A DNA stretch of 64,000 nt from CAYYJR01 sp964472305 (GCA_964472305.1 CAYYJR010000001.1:310001-374000); one strand, 5' to 3'. Counted from the stretch's first letter, positions 42,713 through 51,866 are shown. Program-made: numbers and translations. The notes: generated by a model from the sequence alone, not told the origin.

Positions 42713-43396
42713 TCATGATGGTGTAAATTGTTGCCGCAAGGCCACACGCCATTGGTCGCCGGCTTCATCCCAGGTCGTGCGCGGCGTTTGCGGGCCGAGA
42801 TGGCAGATATCATTGAGCAGCGTCAGGGAGAACTGCTCGCCATCGACTTTGACCTTGCTGAGTGAGCAGTTGTCGAGACGCAGGCGGTGGAACATCGATA
42901 AATCGGCGCCGAGAGCGAAGGTGACGATAGCCCGCAGCGATCCGCCGTGGGCAACAATGGCGACATGGCCGTCCGGCAGACGCCGGTGGATATCGCGTAC
43001 GACGGCGTTGATGCGCGTCTGCAACTCTTCCAGCGTTTCGCCGCCCGGCGGGCGCGTGCGCAACAGATCGGCGCGCCACGCGGCGACTAATTCCGGCCAG
43101 CGCACGGCAATCTCCGGCAGCGCCAATCCTTCCCACTCGCCAAAGGATACTTCGCGCAGACGGTCGTCGGAGCATGGGGGCAAGCCGTGCGGCGCGGCGA
43201 TCAACTCCGCCGTCTGCGCGGCGCGGGCAAGATCGCTGGTGTAGAGCGCGTCGAAATGCTGGTCGGCCAGCGCGCGGGCGGTGATGCGCGCCTGCGTACA
43301 GCCAGCTTCATTCAATGGGGTATTCTGTTGTCCCTGAAAGCGACCATCGGCGTTCCACGCCGTCTCGCCATGCCGGATCAAATACAGCATCGTCAT
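42713..43396 (-). CDS. Histidine phosphatase family protein
   Basis: 227 residues. The N-terminal LYLIRHGETAWNADGRFQGQQNTPLNEAG contains the phosphohistidine motif RHG with the following GE and the Arg of GRFQG. VSFGEWEGL and HVAIVAHGGSLRAIV (second catalytic His) complete the cofactor-dependent phosphoglycerate mutase-like site. The substrate is unknown (phosphosugar, CobC-type or other). There is no ribosome site; a full -35/-10 promoter ends 8 nt before the ATG, so the mRNA is probably leaderless. Confidence 0.9.
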   Translation of the reverse strand: MTMLYLIRHGETAWNADGRFQGQQNTPLNEAGCTQARITARALADQHFDALYTSDLARAAQTAELIAAPHGLPPCSDDRLREVSFGEWEGLALPEIAVRWPELVAAWRADLLRTRPPGGETLEELQTRINAVVRDIHRRLPDGHVAIVAHGGSLRAIVTFALGADLSMFHRLRLDNCSLSKVKVDGEQFSLTLLNDICHLGPQTPRTTWDEAGDQWRVALRQQFTPS

Positions 43397-43404
43397 CGCG
43401 AGGT

Positions 43405-43433
43405 ATTATGCCGAATTTGCCGTGGCGGGTCAA
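43405..43433 (-). promoter_or_regulatory. Sigma70-type promoter of a leaderless gene
   Basis: On the minus strand TTGACC (43433-43428), a 17-nt spacer and CATAAT (43410-43405), each one mismatch from consensus. The ATG of the histidine phosphatase begins 8 nt after the -10, where transcription itself should start. Confidence 0.7.
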
Positions 43434-43442
43434 ATGACAACA

Positions 43443-43463
43443 CCCCCTCCCGGCGGGAGGGGG
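43443..43463 (-). terminator. Terminator of the pseudopilin gene
   Basis: A perfect 9-bp stem CCCCCTCCC (43443-43451) and GGGAGGGGG (43455-43463) with a 3-nt loop, 28 nt past the pseudopilin stop, followed on the minus strand by TGTTGTCATTT. Confidence 0.65.
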
Positions 43464-43491
43464 CGCGTCGAGTCGCGGTGCGTTTACGCCG

Positions 43492-44745
43492 TTACTCCAA
43501 GGTCGCGGAACACGAAATGGGTGTGGGGAGATGAATATTAAACTTCATGCCACTTTCATTCCCGTTGGTGACACGGACAAGCAAATAGCTGATGCCGGCC
43601 GGAATCGTAATCGCCTTCTTACTTTTATTGGCGCTTTCTTCTCCCAACGGGGCGTTCGCGTTCAGATCCTCCAAAATCTTCGTCCCATTCAACCAGACGG
43701 CTCCGCCGTCATCCATCATCATCGTCGGGTAGACGTTCTCAATGGCCGTCGGAGTGTAGATGAAACCCACCGCATAGGTCGTACGGTATGGATATACGGC
43801 GTTATAGTTTTTTGGCCCTTGCAGGTATACCGCCGGCTCAAGTCCAGTGGTAGGGGTGTATGGTTCGATTTTCGGATCGCCACCAGGGACATTAAAATTA
43901 TAAGTATACGGCTGCGCAACAGCCCATGCCTTAAAAACTTTCGCCGGACTGACGGCATCGGGTATGCCGATAACATTCGGAGCAAACTCGCCGGGGATGG
44001 GCGTGGCATCAGCATTCCGCAGTGCAAACGTTGCCTCCCCATTGATATAATCAATCCCCATCAGTTCAGACATGTCTTTATTCATGGTTATTTTATTTAC
44101 TTCAGTCCCATCACCCGTGCCGTCACCATACGGACCGCAAATAAGGAAACTTGCGTTCAATGCCGTGCCGGAATTGTATGCGGTGAAGGAAAACGGTACG
44201 ATAATTTCTGCCTCGCCGTTCACGACAATGGTCGGAGTCAAGGGGAATTTCCCACAGGCGAAACGACCTGCTTCACCCGCTACGCGTCCGTACGTGGCTG
44301 AACCATCGAGGCGACTGTAAATCGCTCCCTTACCATGACGTCCGAAATCTGCCGAGAGTGCGGATGTCGTCATGGAATCTACCGTACAGATGACATTCTG
44401 CGGCTTTGAGATGATATCCGGACGCGAACGCTGCAGATAGGCATTCATCCCATATCCGATCTCCTGATCGTCTTTGCTCGGGCATTTAAAGATGCCTTTG
44501 GAATCGGAGATGTTCAATTCGGAGTACCACATATCGCCAGGATATCGTTCGCGTTCCTGGGCAAACATGGTGATGGCCATGGCAAGTTGGCGCTGGTTAC
44601 TCAGACATGTCGACTGTCGGGCTTTCTCGCGGGCTTTCGAGAACACCGGAAACATGATGGCAGCCAATATGCCGATTATGGCAATCACTACCAGCAATTC
44701 GATGAGAGTAAACCCCGCCTGACGGCGAAACGACGGGACATTCAT
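43492..44745 (-). CDS. Type II/IV pseudopilin with large C-terminal domain
   Basis: 417 residues from the ATG at 44745 (AGGAGGTAAGGTC upstream). The prepilin leader is short and basic and ends in RRQAGFTLIELLVVIAIIGIL with the cleavable Gly, Phe+1 and Glu+5. PVFSKAREKARQSTCLSNQRQLAMA follows, the H-x-G-type pseudopilin helix common in Armatimonadota and planctomycetes. The C-terminal region (residues ~150-417) contains beta-rich segments (MMMDDGGAVWLNGTKI, YLLVRVTNGNESG) that look PA14-like, unlike ordinary pilins. It would be processed by prepilin peptidase and displayed outside. No secretion genes are adjacent. Confidence 0.85.
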   Translation of the reverse strand: MNVPSFRRQAGFTLIELLVVIAIIGILAAIMFPVFSKAREKARQSTCLSNQRQLAMAITMFAQERERYPGDMWYSELNISDSKGIFKCPSKDDQEIGYGMNAYLQRSRPDIISKPQNVICTVDSMTTSALSADFGRHGKGAIYSRLDGSATYGRVAGEAGRFACGKFPLTPTIVVNGEAEIIVPFSFTAYNSGTALNASFLICGPYGDGTGDGTEVNKITMNKDMSELMGIDYINGEATFALRNADATPIPGEFAPNVIGIPDAVSPAKVFKAWAVAQPYTYNFNVPGGDPKIEPYTPTTGLEPAVYLQGPKNYNAVYPYRTTYAVGFIYTPTAIENVYPTMMMDDGGAVWLNGTKILEDLNANAPLGEESANKSKKAITIPAGISYLLVRVTNGNESGMKFNIHLPTPISCSATLE

Positions 44746-44923
44746 GACCTTACCTCCTGTGGTACAGCTTATATTCGCGTTAGATACCATGCGCACGATA
44801 AAAGTTTCGCGCACTGCTGGTATTTTCGAGTATTAACGCCAAAATACCTCTCCCGACCGGCAACTGCACCTTGTGCATTGACGACACGGGCGAGGATACG
44901 TACAATCTATATGCCTCATCCGG

Positions 44924-45008
<85 letters not shown>

Positions 45009-45551
45009 ACACCCCTCTATTTGTTATCATACCCGACTCCGCGCCGCCTGCATCGTTCCAGGAGGTGTTTCTCGATTAAATTTTAGCGGAAAATAGTCGC
45101 AATTACCCGCGCGGCGATGCGCCGCGCGGGCAGGGAATCCGCGGAGGCGCGCAGAAACTGATCGGCACGACGGTCCTCGACCACGCGATGCCCTTTCCCG
45201 GTTGCAGGCGCAATAAGTGTTGTATCCCGAACCGGTGCTGCGTGCACCGGGTGATCGACCTTGGCGCAGGATATGGTTTTCGGATGCCCAGCCCATCATC
45301 GTCAACACCGCATCTCCGACGTGATGACCGGTCAGCAGGCGGGACAGCCGTGATGCCGGAAGGAAGAACGGCAACAGTCGGCATGCGGTGTCACGAGCAT
45401 GATCGCCGTCATTTGTGAGGTGATAATGCCGTCGCATCACGAGTGCGCCGACGATCGGCATATCGTCGTGCAGAAGTCCGTCCGCGAAGCCTGCAAGGCA
45501 TACGCGCGCATCACCCTCATCCGGCGGCGAGAAAAGGTGGTGGTTGTTTGA
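45009..45551. other. Intergenic stretch, one GC hairpin, no gene seen
   Basis: 543 bases after tRNA-Leu. A long minus-strand frame covers it and continues into the antisense of the next gene, but it has no protein-like motif and no ribosome site, and I treat it as noise. The only structure seen is the hairpin at 45107-45131. Confidence 0.5.
45107..45131. repeat. Very GC-rich perfect hairpin
   Basis: CCCGCGCGGCG (45107-45117) and CGCCGCGCGGG (45121-45131), 11 perfect pairs with a 3-nt ATG loop. It lies 99 nt after tRNA-Leu. There is no T-tract on either strand. It may cap the tRNA transcript or be a repeat element; I see no second copy. Confidence 0.45.
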
Positions 45552-46403
45552 ATGGAAATTGACACGCTCTTCCAATGCCCTGTCTGCGGCAGCGTATTGC
45601 GGCAAGGCGAAGCGCAATATCACTGCCAGCACGGGCATACTTTCGACATCGCCCGCCAAGGTTATGTGAACCTGCTGCTGCCGCACCTGAAAGGGATCGG
45701 CGGGCCTGGTGACAGCAGGGAGATGTTGCAGAGTCGGCGGGAGTTCCTGCGCAAAGAATATTACGCCCCCTTCGCCGACAGGTTGAATGACTTGATTCTT
45801 GCCGACCTGGCGCACATCGAGTCACGCAACCGCATCGGCATTCTCGACGCCGGTTGCGGCGAAGGTTATTACACCTGGCGGTTATATCAGCGGACCGCGG
45901 CACTGGCACAGGCCGCACGGATCGACATGTATGGCATCGATGTGGCGAAATCCGCGATCGCATCAGCCTCGCACCGGCAAGGCGGCATTCGTTTTGCCAT
46001 TGCCAGCACCCATCATCTGCCTTTTCTGAACGAGTCGATGCACGAGATCCTGTGCCTCTTCGCGCCACGCGATGAAGCGGAATTTCATCGCGTCCTGCGC
46101 CCCGAGGGTACGCTCTTTGTGGCGGCGCCCGGACCGCGGCATTTATACGGATTGCGAATCGCCCTGTATCAGCATCCGGAACCGATCGGATCAAAAGGTG
46201 ATGTACAACAGGGATTTCAGTTGATTGAGTCTGTCAATGTCAATTATGAAATGCACGTATCAGACACCGCGGATATCCTGCACCTGCTCACGATGACACC
46301 GTATGTCAGGCACACGGATGAAGAGGCGATTGTACGGGTACGGCAGTTAACCGAGCTGCACACGGCAGTCGATATCAATATCCTGGTATACCGGAAGGTA
46401 TAA
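45552..46403 (+). CDS. RlmA-like 23S rRNA guanine-N1 methyltransferase
   Basis: 283 residues. An N-terminal zinc finger (FQCPVCGSVLRQGEAQYHCQHGHTFD) is followed by the RlmA family phrase ARQGYVNLLLPHLKG and PGDSREMLQSRREFL. The SAM-binding motif is ILDAGCGEGYYTWRL, with YGIDVAKSAIASAS as motif II and EILCLFAPRDEAEFHRVLRPEG. RlmA methylates G745 or G748 of 23S rRNA, in some bacteria giving resistance to macrolides or tylosin. The zinc finger is characteristic, so the assignment is good. AAGG lies upstream of the ATG. Confidence 0.88.
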   Translation: MEIDTLFQCPVCGSVLRQGEAQYHCQHGHTFDIARQGYVNLLLPHLKGIGGPGDSREMLQSRREFLRKEYYAPFADRLNDLILADLAHIESRNRIGILDAGCGEGYYTWRLYQRTAALAQAARIDMYGIDVAKSAIASASHRQGGIRFAIASTHHLPFLNESMHEILCLFAPRDEAEFHRVLRPEGTLFVAAPGPRHLYGLRIALYQHPEPIGSKGDVQQGFQLIESVNVNYEMHVSDTADILHLLTMTPYVRHTDEEAIVRVRQLTELHTAVDINILVYRKV

Positions 46404-46524
46404 TGCGGAGCAATGTCGGCATTGCCCGACGTATTGTACCCACGCTCCGCCAACGACGGAGCCATCAGCAATCCAGCAATAGCGAAATCGCACTTTGCAC
46501 AGCTGCATTAGCATGCAACAGGAT

Positions 46525-46540
46525 GTCACTTCCAAGTGAC
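46525..46540. repeat. 16-bp palindrome between convergent genes
   Basis: GTCACTTCCAAGTGAC, two perfect 7-bp arms with CC between them, lies 14 bp before the 3' end of the UROD-family gene. A terminator stem or a protein site is possible; a T-tract is lacking. Confidence 0.3.
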
Positions 46541-46553
46541 GCCGTGGTGCAAT

Positions 46554-47753
46554 TTACTCGCTGGCGGCATCATACAGCGCGATGATGAGCTCGGGCGGGA
46601 TGTTGGCCTGCAGGTTGTGCACCTGGGTGAAGACGTAACCGCCGCCGGGGGCAAAAGTGTCGATGTTGCGGCGCACTTCGTCGCGGACCTGGGCGGGGGT
46701 GGTCTGTTCGGTAAGGCCTTGCGTGCTGATACCGCCGCCCCAGAAGGCGATATCCCGGCCAAAGTCGCGCTTCAGGCGGTCGGGCGTCATGCCCACGGCG
46801 GCGATCTGCACCGGATTGAGCGCGTCGACGCCCATCTCGATAAAGTCGGGGATGAAGTCGCTCACCGCGCCGCAGGCATGCATTATCACCTTCTTGCCGT
46901 GTTGTTTCACCAGCGCGATCTGTTCGGCCCAGTAAGGTTTGATAAATTTGCGGTAGGTTGCCGGGCTGATGAGTGGTCCCTGTTGTGTACCCAGGTCGTC
47001 AGTGAAAAAGATGACGTCGACCCACGCGCCTAACTGCGCCAGGAAGCGCCGCGTGCGTTCCATGTAGACCGCATGCAGGCGGTCCATGATCGCGCGCACC
47101 ATCGGTTCATCGGTGAGCAAGTCGATCATGAATTGCTCGTAGCCGCGCAGCACCTGTCCGGCCTGCAGATAGTGATGCTGCCACAGCGCCACCACCGCGC
47201 GGTCACTCGCTTCGTAGGTGCGGCGCGCCCGCGCGGCGTATTCCTCGACCGTCTCATCGCACGACGCCGGCCAGTCCCAACGCTCAAAGAGTGATGCGAA
47301 CGCGGCGACCTCCGCCGGCGATTCGATGCGGGCGAGGCTGAAGTGCACGGGGTCGAAATAAAGCCCGCTTGCGGTGCGTTGTGCGGTCACCGCGCCGGCG
47401 GCGTTGCGCACCACCGTGCTGCCGTCGGGCAGCGTTTCCGGTCGCCAGCGCGCCGGCGCCTCGATGGTCACTCCGTAACCACTCTCCCACATTTGCCATG
47501 CGTGCGGGTGAAAATACAGTCCCTGCACGTCGCTGCCGAAGCGGTCGAGCAACGCGATGTCCGCCTCCACGATCTGTTGCATCAGGCAGCCCAGCCGTAG
47601 CGGACGTGGCGCGATGTCCAGTGCCGCGTGCAAACGGTGGGCGGCGATCACATGCAGACTGGAGCAATCGGTGCCGGCGAAGTCAATGGGCACGCGGTCC
47701 GGCTCGCGGTGTTCCAGTGCGGCGAGAATACGTTGGCGCGGAGTCATCGGCAT
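46554..47753 (-). CDS. Uroporphyrinogen decarboxylase-family methyltransferase-like protein
   Basis: 399 residues from the ATG at 47753 (GGAGGAATTACCG upstream); 47 codons of a longer frame lack protein character. MTPRQRILAALEHREPDRVPIDF is the UROD-superfamily start. ISPATYRKFIKPYWAEQIALVKQHGKKVIMHACGAVSDFI and PGGGYVFTQVHNLQANIPPE match the methyl-corrinoid methyltransferase branch (MtaA/CmuA-like) rather than haem synthesis. No corrinoid protein is adjacent. Many such genes in this phylum lie near sugar-catabolic genes and have unknown roles. Confidence 0.82.
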   Translation of the reverse strand: MPMTPRQRILAALEHREPDRVPIDFAGTDCSSLHVIAAHRLHAALDIAPRPLRLGCLMQQIVEADIALLDRFGSDVQGLYFHPHAWQMWESGYGVTIEAPARWRPETLPDGSTVVRNAAGAVTAQRTASGLYFDPVHFSLARIESPAEVAAFASLFERWDWPASCDETVEEYAARARRTYEASDRAVVALWQHHYLQAGQVLRGYEQFMIDLLTDEPMVRAIMDRLHAVYMERTRRFLAQLGAWVDVIFFTDDLGTQQGPLISPATYRKFIKPYWAEQIALVKQHGKKVIMHACGAVSDFIPDFIEMGVDALNPVQIAAVGMTPDRLKRDFGRDIAFWGGGISTQGLTEQTTPAQVRDEVRRNIDTFAPGGGYVFTQVHNLQANIPPELIIALYDAASE

Positions 47754-48239
47754 CGGTAATTCCTCCGTATTGCAGGATATACGTCCCGCGCTTCCTTTGC
47801 GCGCGCACTCGACCAGCTTCGTCCCCTGGGCGAAGCCGTTGTGATACGGATCCGGCAGCATACCGCTGTACCGCTCCCAGCGGGACGGCGCCAACGGCTG
47901 AACCTCATAGGGTGGGACTCTGCGTTTATGCTAGCCGAAGGAACAGGGACGGTCAAGTCGGCGAAAGTGTCGAACCGCGATGTATTCACCGGACAGTTTC
48001 GCGGATAACCGATGAATCCGTCGCGCACACATCGTGGCGCGCCGGGTGATAGCCGTTGTTCCGTGTGCGACACGAAGAGATGGTCACGGATTTTTCGTGC
48101 CCGTCACCTGGCTGCTCATCCCCTGCCGGCAGTGGTCGCATTTGACCGAATGCAAATATCCTGTATACTCACATAGCCGCGAAAACAGGATTTTCGCCGT
48201 GGCGGGCGAATCGTATATAGCGAATCGCGGTAATACTAT
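47754..48239. other. Intergenic stretch holding a promoter, no gene seen
   Basis: 486 bases between the UROD-family gene (minus) and the phosphatase gene (plus), pointing away from each other. Apart from the promoter at 48142-48169 I see no gene or repeat. Confidence 0.5.
48142..48169 (+). promoter_or_regulatory. Sigma70-type promoter of the SpoIIE-type phosphatase
   Basis: TTGACC (48142-48147), a 16-nt spacer, and TATACT (48164-48169), each one base from consensus. It would give a ~64-nt leader to the ATG at 48240. Confidence 0.6.
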
Positions 48240-49625
48240 ATGGCTCGAGCACCCGAAAACCCCGTCGCGTCTGCCCGCGTCACCTACCACAGCGTGCAAC
48301 AAGAGTCCGAAGTGGTGGTGGCGATCTTCCGCACGGCGCTTATTTTGCTGGCCGCGCTGGCGGCGTCGTTGGGCGTGGCGGAGGCACCGAGCCTGGCGAT
48401 GCGCGCCTCCGTGCTGGGGGCGTTGATCTACAACTTCGTCGTCATCTACCTGGCTTTGCGGCGTATCCGGGTGCGCGGTCAGCGCCAGGTTATGGTGTTG
48501 ATCGACATCCTGCTGGTCACCGCATGGATCTATTTCACCTGGGGCACCGGTCCGGACAAAGCGCCTTCGCCGCTTTTCCCCTTCTATTACCAGATTATCA
48601 TCATGGCCGCATTGTGGTTCGGCGTGCGCGGGGCGTTAACCGGCACATCGCTCATTGCCGCGTTGTACCTGCTGGTGGTGGCGCTGATGAACGATTACGA
48701 TGCGATGACGCTGGTGGATGCGCTCTATCGCCAGATCGTGTATCTTTTTCTGGCCGCACTGGCCGCGGGGTACGTGGTAGACACGCATAAGCGCGAGCGC
48801 GAACAGTGGACGCGCACCCAGGTGCTGCTGGCGCAGTACCAGGAGCGTTTTCGCGCGGCGCAGGAAGTCTATGAGCTGTTGATCCCCGCGCAGTTGCCGC
48901 ACATCCCCGGCTTGGAAATCGCGGCGCGCTGGCGTCCGGCGCTGCAGGAAGGCGGCGGGGATTTCTACGACGTCATCCCGTTGGAACATGGGCGGGTGGT
49001 CATCACCATCGCCGATGTATCCGGCAAATCGGTGCGCGGCGCCATCAAATTGCCGTTGTTCAAGGCGGCATTCCTCGCCACCGCGCAGGTGTGGGACGAT
49101 CCCGGCCAGGTGCTGTCGCAGGTGAATCGCATCGTTTATCCGCTGTTGCAGCCGGAGATGTTCATCACCGCCTGCGTGATTATGATCGACCTGGAGCAAC
49201 GACGCCTGCGCTACGCCAGCGCCGGGCAGGATCCTCCCGTCTACCTGCGTGCGCATGCGCACGAACCGGTGCTGTTGGAATCGGGTGGGCTGGTGCTGGG
49301 CATTGACGAGCACGCCGTCTACCCGATGGAGGAGCAAACACTGGAACCGGGTGACACGCTGTGCCTGTATACCGACGGCATCACCGAAGCGCGACACCCG
49401 GAAGAAGGCGAGTTCGGCGCGCAGAATCTGGAAGCCCGCGTGCAGGCCGGCGTCGCGGTTGGCCTGAGCGCCGAGGCTATTGTCGATAATATCTTCGAAG
49501 CCGTGCAGCAATACACCCGCGGCGAACGTCACCGCGACGACATGACGCTGCTGGTGGCGCGCTATCTGCCGGAAGGGCAGGATCGTATGCACGAGCAGAA
49601 CCTGACGACAGCGGACAGCCATTGA
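48240..49625 (+). CDS. Membrane-bound SpoIIE-type PP2C phosphatase
   Basis: 461 residues. About six membrane helices lie between residues ~25 and ~180 (VAIFRTALILLAALAASLGV, PLFPFYYQIIIMAALWFGV and others). A short coiled linker follows, then the SpoIIE/RsbU phosphatase domain (~220-450): EIAARWRPALQEGGGDFYDV with the metal-binding GGDFYD motif, IADVSGKSVRGAI, and DTLCLYTDGITEAR with the DGxTE motif, ending HRDDMTLLV. It likely dephosphorylates an anti-sigma-factor antagonist in response to a membrane signal. No STAS or anti-sigma gene is adjacent. The start codon has no clear ribosome site. Confidence 0.9.
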   Translation: MARAPENPVASARVTYHSVQQESEVVVAIFRTALILLAALAASLGVAEAPSLAMRASVLGALIYNFVVIYLALRRIRVRGQRQVMVLIDILLVTAWIYFTWGTGPDKAPSPLFPFYYQIIIMAALWFGVRGALTGTSLIAALYLLVVALMNDYDAMTLVDALYRQIVYLFLAALAAGYVVDTHKREREQWTRTQVLLAQYQERFRAAQEVYELLIPAQLPHIPGLEIAARWRPALQEGGGDFYDVIPLEHGRVVITIADVSGKSVRGAIKLPLFKAAFLATAQVWDDPGQVLSQVNRIVYPLLQPEMFITACVIMIDLEQRRLRYASAGQDPPVYLRAHAHEPVLLESGGLVLGIDEHAVYPMEEQTLEPGDTLCLYTDGITEARHPEEGEFGAQNLEARVQAGVAVGLSAEAIVDNIFEAVQQYTRGERHRDDMTLLVARYLPEGQDRMHEQNLTTADSH

Positions 49626-49708
49626 AGTGTTGCCGTGGGCTATGGTATTTCGCTCGCACACGAGCAACCGGAGCACCGCGAAGGGAACTGTCGTATCGCG
49701 TATGATCC

Positions 49709-50602
49709 TTACCGTTTCATCGGAGTGATGGAGATCGGCAGCAGTTGGGGAGGGCCGGCGGTGACGGTGACGACGCCGTTGCTGGGTTTGAAGCCAGGGA
49801 AGGAGGCAGTCCAATTCCATTGGCCGGGGGGCAGGCAAAGCGTGCTGACCTTCCCTTGCGGGTTGGTGTAGAGGGTGATGGCAGGAGAGAATTGTGGGAT
49901 GACCTGGTTGGTGAGCGTGATGGTGGCACTGGGCAGCGACAATACCTTCGAGTCCGAGGCGATGGTGGTGATTTCGATGTCGAGGACTCCCCCGACGCGC
50001 AGCGTCATCGGTGCCGACACGCCGGTATTTTGCTCCGCGTTGGCGGTAAATTCGGTGAAGCCGTAGCCGGCATCAGTCAGCAACAACAGGCGATACTGAT
50101 CGGGAAACACTCCCCGAAGCCGATAGCCTTTTGTGTTCAGCGACACCGCGATGGGCATCGGACCGGATTTACCCACCGTCATCAGGTAGGCTCGTGCGGT
50201 GGTGGGCGCGGGTTGGGCAGTGTTTTCACGCGTCAACTCGCCCGACAGCGGCAGCAGTGGGGGGGTGCGCCACTCAATAAGGTTCGGACCGGGGAACAGG
50301 TCAATCTGTTTGGGGGCATCGATCAATCCCAGGTCGTTCAGCGCCAGGCGTACTTCATGCTTCCCCGGCAGCAGGCCGATAAGGGTGGGGCCGTAATCTT
50401 TTGTTTCTATCGGGAGCCCAGTGTAGCTGCGCGTCTTGCCGTCTATGCGGTAGAGTGTCACCGTCGGGGTACCGGGGAAGGCTGCGCCGTCACTGGTGAG
50501 CACGCGCACCGTCAGCCAACTGTCATTGCCGGATGGTTGAGCCGGCAGTAGCAGGGTTAACGCCAGCAGCGCGAGGCAGAGCAGGCCACGGAGTGTGTTC
50601 AT
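49709..50602 (-). CDS. Secreted protein with beta-sandwich repeats, function unknown
   Basis: 297 residues with a signal peptide (LLCLALLALTLLLPAQPSG). The mature part is a chain of beta domains with carboxypeptidase-regulatory-like phrases (YGPTLIGLLPGKHEVRLAL, VFPDQYRLLLLTDAGYGFTEF, YTNPQGKVSTLCLPPGQWNWTASFPGFKP). Such domains bind partners or sugars on the cell surface. There is no ribosome site; TATAAT lies 8 nt before the ATG, so the mRNA is probably leaderless. It starts 30 nt after the murG stop. Confidence 0.75.
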   Translation of the reverse strand: MNTLRGLLCLALLALTLLLPAQPSGNDSWLTVRVLTSDGAAFPGTPTVTLYRIDGKTRSYTGLPIETKDYGPTLIGLLPGKHEVRLALNDLGLIDAPKQIDLFPGPNLIEWRTPPLLPLSGELTRENTAQPAPTTARAYLMTVGKSGPMPIAVSLNTKGYRLRGVFPDQYRLLLLTDAGYGFTEFTANAEQNTGVSAPMTLRVGGVLDIEITTIASDSKVLSLPSATITLTNQVIPQFSPAITLYTNPQGKVSTLCLPPGQWNWTASFPGFKPSNGVVTVTAGPPQLLPISITPMKR

Positions 50603-50610
50603 TGCCTGTT

Positions 50611-50640
50611 ATTATACCCGAAGTTGATTTTCTTATCCAA
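50611..50640 (-). promoter_or_regulatory. Promoter of a leaderless gene
   Basis: On the minus strand TTGGAT (50640-50635), an 18-nt spacer and a perfect TATAAT (50616-50611). The start codon of the secreted-protein gene begins 8 nt downstream. The -35 lies in the last codons of murG. Confidence 0.6.
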
Positions 50641-51850
50641 GCGCCCGTGAGTGGGACGAGTGGGTGCGCATCATCTCTTCGATAAATCCCACAATCCGCT
50701 GCGCCGATTCCGGGTGGCCCAGCAGACGGCAGGCATGCGCCATCGTCACACGTTTGCTCGGATCGGGCAGGATATCATGCAACGCGGCCAACATCCGCTC
50801 GACGGATAACTGTGCGTCGGCAATCACCACCGCCGCGTTGGTGTCCGCAAAGGGTTGCGCGTTGCGCGTCTGATGATCGTTGGCTGCCCCCGCCCAGGGG
50901 ATCATCACCGCCGGTATGCCGCGTACGGCGATTTCCGCCAGGAAAGTGCCTCCGGCGCGGGTGACGATGACGTCGGTCGCCGCCAGCAAGTGGTGGATGT
51001 TGTCTAGGAAGGTATAAGCGGTATAGGTGAGACCGAGTTCCCGCGTTTCTTCCGGCGTCAATGCGCCGCCGCGCTGCGGACCGACCACGTGGACCACCTG
51101 CCAGCCGTCGCGGAACCAGCCTTCACGCGCCAACTGGCGCAACGCTCCCGCCACCGCTTCGTTCACGGGTGAACTGCCCAAACTGCCGCCCACCACGCTG
51201 AGGGTAAGACGGTCAGGTTCCAGCCCCAGCGTGCGAATGCCTTCCTCTCGCGGGGTAACCAGTACGGCGGGGCGCACCGGATTGCCCACCACCTCGGTGC
51301 GGATGCCGCGGGCGCGGAAGAAAGCCCCGGATGCCTCGGAGATGACGGCGGCTAACCGGATGAAGCGCGACACCAGGCGGCTGGTATGGCCGATTTCTTC
51401 GTTTTGCTCGACCAGCATGGCCGGTTTGCGCGCCAGCCAGGCGGCGGCCAGCACCGGTCCGCAGACATAACCGCCGGTGCCGATCACGACGTCCGGGCGG
51501 AAATTGGCGATGATGAGCAGCGACTGCCAGATCGGCAGACCGGTGATGATCTCAATCACCCCCAGCAAGCGTTTCAGCACATCGCGCATCGTCCAGCGTC
51601 CCGCCAGGCCATGCACGGCGATGGCGCGGAAGGCAAATCCGGCGGCTGGCACTTTAGTCGCCTCCAGCCGGTCGGCGGTGCCGATGAACAGCATTTCCGC
51701 CTCCGGGTGGTACTGCCGCAGCGTTTGCGCGACGGCCAGCGCGGGCGACAAATGTCCACCAGTGCCGCCGCCGGCGAACAACACCCGCGGGGCCCGGCTC
51801 GATTCCCGACCGCGCGGCACGCGGTCTATTTCATCCGTTTCGTGTTTCAT
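50633..51850 (-). CDS. murG: UDP-N-acetylglucosamine--MurNAc-pentapeptide transferase MurG
   Basis: 405 residues from the ATG at 51850 (a GTG at 51874 is possible). The N-terminal extension is followed by VLFAGGGTGGHLSPALAVAQ (glycine loop), and the C-terminal half has TYTAYTFLDNIHHLLAATDVIVTRAGGTFLAEIAVRGIPAVMIPW, the UDP-GlcNAc site with the conserved Glu. MurG adds GlcNAc to lipid I to make lipid II on the inner face of the membrane. It closes the ylmE-sepF-proC-ylmG-divIVA-CPBP-murG series. A possible extended -10 (TGCTATTAC) lies 7 nt upstream of this start. Confidence 0.93.
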   Translation of the reverse strand: MKHETDEIDRVPRGRESSRAPRVLFAGGGTGGHLSPALAVAQTLRQYHPEAEMLFIGTADRLEATKVPAAGFAFRAIAVHGLAGRWTMRDVLKRLLGVIEIITGLPIWQSLLIIANFRPDVVIGTGGYVCGPVLAAAWLARKPAMLVEQNEEIGHTSRLVSRFIRLAAVISEASGAFFRARGIRTEVVGNPVRPAVLVTPREEGIRTLGLEPDRLTLSVVGGSLGSSPVNEAVAGALRQLAREGWFRDGWQVVHVVGPQRGGALTPEETRELGLTYTAYTFLDNIHHLLAATDVIVTRAGGTFLAEIAVRGIPAVMIPWAGAANDHQTRNAQPFADTNAAVVIADAQLSVERMLAALHDILPDPSKRVTMAHACRLLGHPESAQRIVGFIEEMMRTHSSHSRALG

Positions 51851-51857
51851 GTTCACG

Positions 51858-51866
51858 GTAATAGCA
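51858..51866 (-). promoter_or_regulatory. Possible extended -10 upstream of murG
   Basis: TGCTATTAC on the minus strand, four of six matches to the hexamer plus TG. It ends 7 nt before the chosen ATG of murG, again leaderless in geometry. No -35 is seen, so support is weak. Confidence 0.35.

Noticed and set aside
45027..45815. Minus-strand frame of 262 codons after tRNA-Leu
   Set aside because: It lacks any family-like motif and runs into the antisense of the RlmA-like gene.
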